A DNA stretch of 64,000 nucleotides. It comes from Sphingobacterium hungaricum (GTDB lineage Bacteria > Bacteroidota > Bacteroidia > Sphingobacteriales > Sphingobacteriaceae). This document shows, piece by piece, positions 59,610 through 64,000 of this stretch. Position 1 is the first letter of the stretch. The number at the start of each line of letters is the position of its first letter. A program made the translations under genes and the position numbers. The notes beneath the pieces were generated by a model. The model was not told where the DNA came from. It saw only the letters and a program-made list of their open reading frames with translations, and did not search any database. The stretch is taken from assembly GCF_015210005.1 (NCBI RefSeq), contig NZ_MU158698.1, positions 248,001 through 312,000 on the forward strand, read 5' to 3'.

Positions 59610-62600
59610 CTACCATCCCGGCGTAAAGTTTAAACCAAAGGTTCCAAACTTCGCTCTAGATTTCTGAAAAGGAATTGCATAGAACGGTTCCAATATCATT
59701 GCCCCAAAAAGATTCACGCGCAAAGAAACGCCTGCACTAAAAACTGGAATTCTATAGGTCGGATCTGGCTCCAAGATTGGATTTCCGCTATCATCCACCA
59801 CAACATTTCCATTGGAATCAGTCGCTTCAATCATCGGTTTGTCATTTACCGAACCGACAATCTTATCACCTCCATTCCATGCCAATCCTCCATCAATAAA
59901 AAAGTTCAAATCTGTAAACAAGAAATTGGATTTAATAGCAGCTAGTTTTTCAGGCCCTGTAAATGGAATACGCACTTCAAAATTTGCGACAGCTGTTCTA
60001 GAACCCATCAAATCAGACAATGTAATCTTTCCAGAAGTATCAAAATCGCCTGATGAATAGCCGCGAACTAAGTGTGGATAGCCAATGTACAAAGGATAAA
60101 TTCCTTCTTCATTCTGTCCTACACGCATGTATGAATAAAATCGTGCAGCTAAAGTTACCGGCTTGTACCGATTGTATTTTCTCAAATCCAGATTTACTGC
60201 AGTAAAATTCAAGTCACCAAAATATTGGTCAGCACCCAAACGATATCGATATCCTTGTAAGGGCGCAGCAATTCCAAAGACAGAATTATCTCCAACAAAA
60301 CCTGCTCCTACTTTCTGAAGAAATTTCGCATTCAAATCCATGTTTATGTTCAACATTTCACTTGCTTCTTCATTTGAAATTTTTTCGCGGGTCGAATAAT
60401 TCGTTGAATATCCTTGCGACCAGCGATCTACACGATAGGAATAGCGCTCTAAAGCAGCGCTGGCTTCGACACGATGGTGGCGATTGAACGGGAAAGCAAC
60501 GAAACCTTCAACCTGTTGCATAAAGGTTCTCATGATGTACGTGTCCAAAACATTTTCCTCAATACCACTTCCGCTGATGTCCCGATAATCATACATGTTA
60601 AATGCGGATAGGTAAGGAATATGGGAAACTGAGAAACCCCAATTAAAGCGGCTTTTTTGATTTATGTACGCCAATTGTGCACCAAAATCATAAACTCCCC
60701 CATTAATATTTACGGCTGCAAAGATTTGATTGTATCCTAAAATATCGGAAAACATTCCTTGAATACCGCTTGCAATTCCAGCGCCATAGCGAGAACCAAC
60801 CGAAACTCCTACCCCACTATTTGCAAGATAATCCAGCTTAAACTTCGGTGTGTATGGAATTTCAGTAATCTGAACATCGTCAATTCGTTCGTACTCATTA
60901 AAATTCTCAAGGTTTGCATTGACTACATTTACGCCTCTAAAACTTGTTGGCGGCAATATCGCGGCGTCAAAATTTGTTGCAATAGGGTCTACATTTATCG
61001 GATTAAATTCTGCAGCATCTGCGCGGTAAACCTGATATTCATTATTCTTGAAATAAGAATACACAATTTCATCATTCAAAGAAATACTCATCGCAGGAGA
61101 GTATTCTGTTATTCCACTAATTCCAGTAAAATAATCTGTCAATTTCTCAACAGATTTGGAATTAATAGCGTAGCGGTACATATTCCTAAATCCATCGCCA
61201 TTCGATAAAAAATAAATCGATTCGTCATTTGATGAGAAATGTGGATTTAAATTATTTGCGCCCGGAAAAATTGAAAGATTTTCGATTGCTTTTGTACTGA
61301 TATCTAGAATAGCCAAATTCATTGGAATATCGACCGATTTGAAATCAGATTGTAAAGCTACTCTATCCGTACTGAAAACAATAAATTTTCCATTTCTGGA
61401 AAAACTAGGCTGAAAATCAGAATACACATCATTCGTCAATTGAGTCAATTCTCCAGCACTTAAATTATAGGTATAGATATCGCTATGCCCATTTTTTAGT
61501 CCAGAAAAAGCAACCAAATTTCCGTCAGGCGACCAAGTTATGTTCGTAAATTCATTGATATCACCCATCGCAGTGACCGATAAAGTTTTGCCGGTTGCCA
61601 CATCGACTGTCATCAATTTATTTTTGCCATCGTTGAAGACCGAAAAAGCAAATTTCTTGCTATCCGGAGAAAACGTTCCAGCGGATTCCAGAAAACTAAA
61701 TTCATCAATATCTTTATTCGTCAACCGACTGCCCAATTTTCGAACGACGGTTCCAGTCTGCGCGTCAGCGAGGTATAAATCAATGCTAAAAAGATCTCTT
61801 TCTGAAAGAAAAGCTACATATTTTCCATCAGGAGAAATGGCCGGAGACACATTCATTCTTCCCGAATTCGCCTTTGTCAAAAGCGCCTTGCCAATAGGCC
61901 TTGAGGTCGTGTCTTTGTTTAAATTTTTATAAGTAGTCTCTAAACTGTTTTTCCAGAGCGTTGAAATTGTCGCAGCGTCGTATCCAAAAACCCTTTTTAC
62001 CGCGATTTCATAACCGTATTTTGCAGTTTCGATAAACAAAGGCATAATCACCGTATCGCCATAAGTTCCACCTATGTAAGACCAAAATGATTGACCGAAT
62101 CGGTAAGGAAAATACTTATAAGACTGTTCGGTCATTTGCTTTAGCGTCGGAATATCTCTATTCGCATAGGCATCACGCATCCACATGGACGTAAATGCAT
62201 CTTTATTGCCGATTGAGAAATATTCTGCCATACCTTCTACCATCCATAAAGGAACATTACCGATATTTTGCAAGCTAGTAGAATCCGTTCCCTCCATCAG
62301 TACGCGATATTGGAAAGCGTGGACCAACTCGTGACCCAAAACATGCCGTGTTTGCTGATTGATTTGCATAAAAGGCATCACCACACGCTGTTTAAATGCT
62401 TCTGTCACACCTCCTGTACCTACACCAATTTCTCCTGAAATAGTCGTTGTTTGCTGAAATTCAGGATGATTGCTATATAGTACGATTGGATTTTTTCTTG
62501 AAAATGTATCCTGGAAAACCTGCTGGTGCATGTCGTACCAGATTTCACTTTCTTTAGCGATCCAGCGAACCATGCTGTCGTTATCCAGATAATAATAAAG

Positions 62601-62768
62601 ATTAAAATGGGGAGTATCGTAAACTTTAAAATTCAATTTCCTATAGCGCATTTTATTTTGTCCAAAATATTGCGCCGAAGAAAATTCTGGAAGGCTCAGA
62701 AACAGCAATCCTAAAAAAAGAAGTTTAGCAAATCGGCTAACACACGCTTTAGTAAACATAGAAATCAT
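59610..62768 (-). CDS. surface protein: zinc metallopeptidase-like domain, beta-propeller, C-terminal outer membrane barrel
   Basis: 1052 residues with a signal peptide (LLFLGLLFLSLPEFSSAQY). Near residue 143 comes LGHELVHAFQ (His146, Glu147, His150) and then PLWMVEGMAEYF (Glu178), a gluzincin-type zinc site. Residues ~290-620 contain repeated SPDGKYVAFLSERDLF, SPDSKKFAFS, SPDGNLVAFSG and FSRNGKFIVFSTD units, WD40/PD40-like propeller blades. The last ~400 residues resemble an outer membrane barrel (YPLYIGYPHLVRGYSSG, FEVRIPFTGPEKLAA), ending FGLNFTPGW. The likely role is a surface peptidase or an envelope assembly factor; substrate unknown. Confidence 0.85.
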   Translation of the reverse strand: MISMFTKACVSRFAKLLFLGLLFLSLPEFSSAQYFGQNKMRYRKLNFKVYDTPHFNLYYYLDNDSMVRWIAKESEIWYDMHQQVFQDTFSRKNPIVLYSNHPEFQQTTTISGEIGVGTGGVTEAFKQRVVMPFMQINQQTRHVLGHELVHAFQYRVLMEGTDSTSLQNIGNVPLWMVEGMAEYFSIGNKDAFTSMWMRDAYANRDIPTLKQMTEQSYKYFPYRFGQSFWSYIGGTYGDTVIMPLFIETAKYGYEIAVKRVFGYDAATISTLWKNSLETTYKNLNKDTTSRPIGKALLTKANSGRMNVSPAISPDGKYVAFLSERDLFSIDLYLADAQTGTVVRKLGSRLTNKDIDEFSFLESAGTFSPDSKKFAFSVFNDGKNKLMTVDVATGKTLSVTAMGDINEFTNITWSPDGNLVAFSGLKNGHSDIYTYNLSAGELTQLTNDVYSDFQPSFSRNGKFIVFSTDRVALQSDFKSVDIPMNLAILDISTKAIENLSIFPGANNLNPHFSSNDESIYFLSNGDGFRNMYRYAINSKSVEKLTDYFTGISGITEYSPAMSISLNDEIVYSYFKNNEYQVYRADAAEFNPINVDPIATNFDAAILPPTSFRGVNVVNANLENFNEYERIDDVQITEIPYTPKFKLDYLANSGVGVSVGSRYGAGIASGIQGMFSDILGYNQIFAAVNINGGVYDFGAQLAYINQKSRFNWGFSVSHIPYLSAFNMYDYRDISGSGIEENVLDTYIMRTFMQQVEGFVAFPFNRHHRVEASAALERYSYRVDRWSQGYSTNYSTREKISNEEASEMLNINMDLNAKFLQKVGAGFVGDNSVFGIAAPLQGYRYRLGADQYFGDLNFTAVNLDLRKYNRYKPVTLAARFYSYMRVGQNEEGIYPLYIGYPHLVRGYSSGDFDTSGKITLSDLMGSRTAVANFEVRIPFTGPEKLAAIKSNFLFTDLNFFIDGGLAWNGGDKIVGSVNDKPMIEATDSNGNVVVDDSGNPILEPDPTYRIPVFSAGVSLRVNLFGAMILEPFYAIPFQKSRAKFGTFGLNFTPGW

Positions 62769-62845
62769 TAAAATATTGGCTTGCTAAAAATAAGAAATAA
62801 ATTCTTCTTACTCTATGCAGTATCGGAAAATAAAAAAAGCTCCAA

Positions 62846-64000
62846 CTATTCCTCAGGAGGGTTAACCGTAGTGCTTTCTTCCTCCAAATTTTCTGTGCTA
62901 TCGTCAAATAAATTTTCGTCAACTTCAAAGTTTGTGGTATCTTGTTGAACCCGAATTCGTGGACTTGGACAATTGTATTTTTTAGTGATTTCTACCGTTG
63001 GCTCTGGAAACTTTCCTAAAGTAACACCCAATTCTGGCCTTTTGTACAATTCTTCCATGAACTTCGCGTAAATAGGCAAGGCAGTTTTAGAGCCTTCGCC
63101 ATTTGAAGAGCTTGTGAAATGTACGCTTTGCTCATCACATCCTACCCAAACGCCTGCCACTAAATCTTTGGTTACCCCCATATACCATCCATCCACATAA
63201 TCAGAAGATGTTCCTGTTTTACCTCCGATTTGGTTCTCATCTTTAAAAAGATCCCATTCCCACAAAGCTTGAGACGTTCCTCCCGGTTCCTCTATAGTTC
63301 CTCGTAACATGTAAGTCATCAACCAAGCATTTTCGGGATCGATTACTTCTTCTTGTTTAGTTTTAAATGTCGCGATTGTTTCGCCATCTGAATTCAGAAT
63401 TTTAGAAACCAAAATAGGATCGGTTTTTTTTCCTTGGTTCATCATTGTTCCATAAGCCCGAACCATTTCAAAAACAGAAACATCATTCGAACCCAATCCT
63501 ACCGATGGAACTGACTCCAAAGGACTTTCAATGCCCACTCGGTGGGCAACTTCGACGACCTTATCCCAACCTACATCTTGCGTTACTTGAGCCGTAATCG
63601 AATTTAAAGACCGAGCCATAGCCCAGCGCAAAGACATATTCTGATGAGAAAAATTCCAGTCAGCATTTTTAGGTTCCCAAATTTCATTCTCACCCTGTTT
63701 ATTGACAAAGGAAATACTAATGGGTTTATCTTCATAGGTATCACAAGGAGACAATCCAGATTCCAGCGCTGCCAAATAAGCGAATGGCTTAAAGGTAGAA
63801 CCAGCTTGCCGTTTCGCTTGATTGACGTGGTCAAATTTGTAATAATCATGGTTTATTCCACCAATCCAAACTTTTACTTCGCCAGAATAGGGATCCATTG
63901 CCATAATTCCCGTATTCAGCATAGTCAGGTAATGGGCTAACGAATCCATAGATGACATGGTTACCTTCTCCATTCCGTCCCAAGTAAAAATTTCCATTTC
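62846..64000 (-). CDS. class A penicillin-binding protein (PBP1A type), C-terminal part
   Basis: The frame is open to the window edge at 64000, so the gene continues beyond. About 385 residues of the transpeptidase domain are visible with the three catalytic motifs: GSTFKPFAY (Ser-x-x-Lys), ARSLNSIT (Ser-x-Asn) and GGKTGTSSDYVDGW (Lys-Thr-Gly-Thr). The leading MDPYSGEVKVWIGGIN is the usual start of the domain in PBP1A. It crosslinks peptidoglycan; the glycosyltransferase domain should lie outside the window. The tail is acidic and Pro/Glu-rich (ENLEEESTTVNPPEE). It is encoded just upstream of the metallopeptidase/barrel gene on the same strand. Confidence 0.93.
   Translation of the reverse strand, partial: EMEIFTWDGMEKVTMSSMDSLAHYLTMLNTGIMAMDPYSGEVKVWIGGINHDYYKFDHVNQAKRQAGSTFKPFAYLAALESGLSPCDTYEDKPISISFVNKQGENEIWEPKNADWNFSHQNMSLRWAMARSLNSITAQVTQDVGWDKVVEVAHRVGIESPLESVPSVGLGSNDVSVFEMVRAYGTMMNQGKKTDPILVSKILNSDGETIATFKTKQEEVIDPENAWLMTYMLRGTIEEPGGTSQALWEWDLFKDENQIGGKTGTSSDYVDGWYMGVTKDLVAGVWVGCDEQSVHFTSSSNGEGSKTALPIYAKFMEELYKRPELGVTLGKFPEPTVEITKKYNCPSPRIRVQQDTTNFEVDENLFDDSTENLEEESTTVNPPEE

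Noticed and set aside
1-64000. tRNA, rRNA or tmRNA genes
   Set aside because: Scanning by eye found no cloverleaf-like segment with a TTCGANNC-type T-loop in intergenic DNA; a covariance search would be decisive.
1-64000. Prophage or integrative element
   Set aside because: No integrase, terminase, portal, relaxase or transposase gene is visible; the S24 repressor stands without phage genes around it.

Overview
The window looks like chromosomal DNA of a Sphingobacteriaceae-type Bacteroidota (Sphingobacterium/Pedobacter-like). The evidence is two SusC/SusD pairs, a GH36 locus, a PNGase F-like amidase, SUMF1 and ApbE proteins, LytTR signalling, matches to the Bacteroidota -7 promoter element TAnnTTTG, and little classical Shine-Dalgarno sequence. 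Species assignment is inference. I saw no rRNA, tRNA, transposase, integrase or CRISPR.

Layout. 1-5731 (minus): an oxidoreductase operon (SUMF1-like protein, Gfo/Idh/MocA dehydrogenase, ApbE, TIM-barrel isomerase, MFS permease, start of a GMC oxidoreductase), probably for oxidative sugar or polyol metabolism. 5851-13373: AEC transporter, PagL-like outer membrane enzyme, small proteins, a LytS/LytTR two-component pair, a cation:proton antiporter and a GNAT. 13471-15928: TPR sensor kinase plus NarL-type regulator. 15929-19730: an accessory stretch with two genes of unknown role between two ~505-bp direct repeats, REP/REPIN-like palindromes and a strictly phased 21-bp repeat array. 19731-27291 (minus): regulator, sensor kinase, TolC, adaptor and RND pump, i.e. 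a heavy-metal efflux operon. 27393-33260: a conserved unknown protein and an orphan SusC/SusD pair. 33320-42637: aromatic amino acid hydroxylase, Crp-type regulator, AhpD-like protein, another REPIN island, NTF2-like protein, DNA polymerase IV, DUF421, LprI, DUF72 and DoxX. 42639-50068 (minus): a small alpha-galactoside utilisation locus (GH36, SusC, SusD). 50488-53209: PNGase F-like amidase and a flavin/2Fe-2S reductase. 53369-58250 (minus): rimP-nusA-infB. 58350-64000: LexA-like S24 repressor, a divergent degenerate GIY-YIG protein, a surface metalloprotease/propeller/barrel protein and a truncated class A penicillin-binding protein.

Most notable signals: (i) the array at 18682-18921, twelve units exactly 21 bp apart with no phase slip; (ii) matching 11-bp direct-repeat operators in front of the efflux regulator gene and in front of tolC, each about 32-34 bp upstream of a TAnnTTTG element that lacks a -33 box; (iii) REPIN-like doublets and the duplicated ~505-bp block; (iv) a perfect 22-bp inverted repeat inside the 3' end of doxX; (v) a GIY-YIG protein that has lost catalytic residues, next to an autoproteolytic-type repressor.
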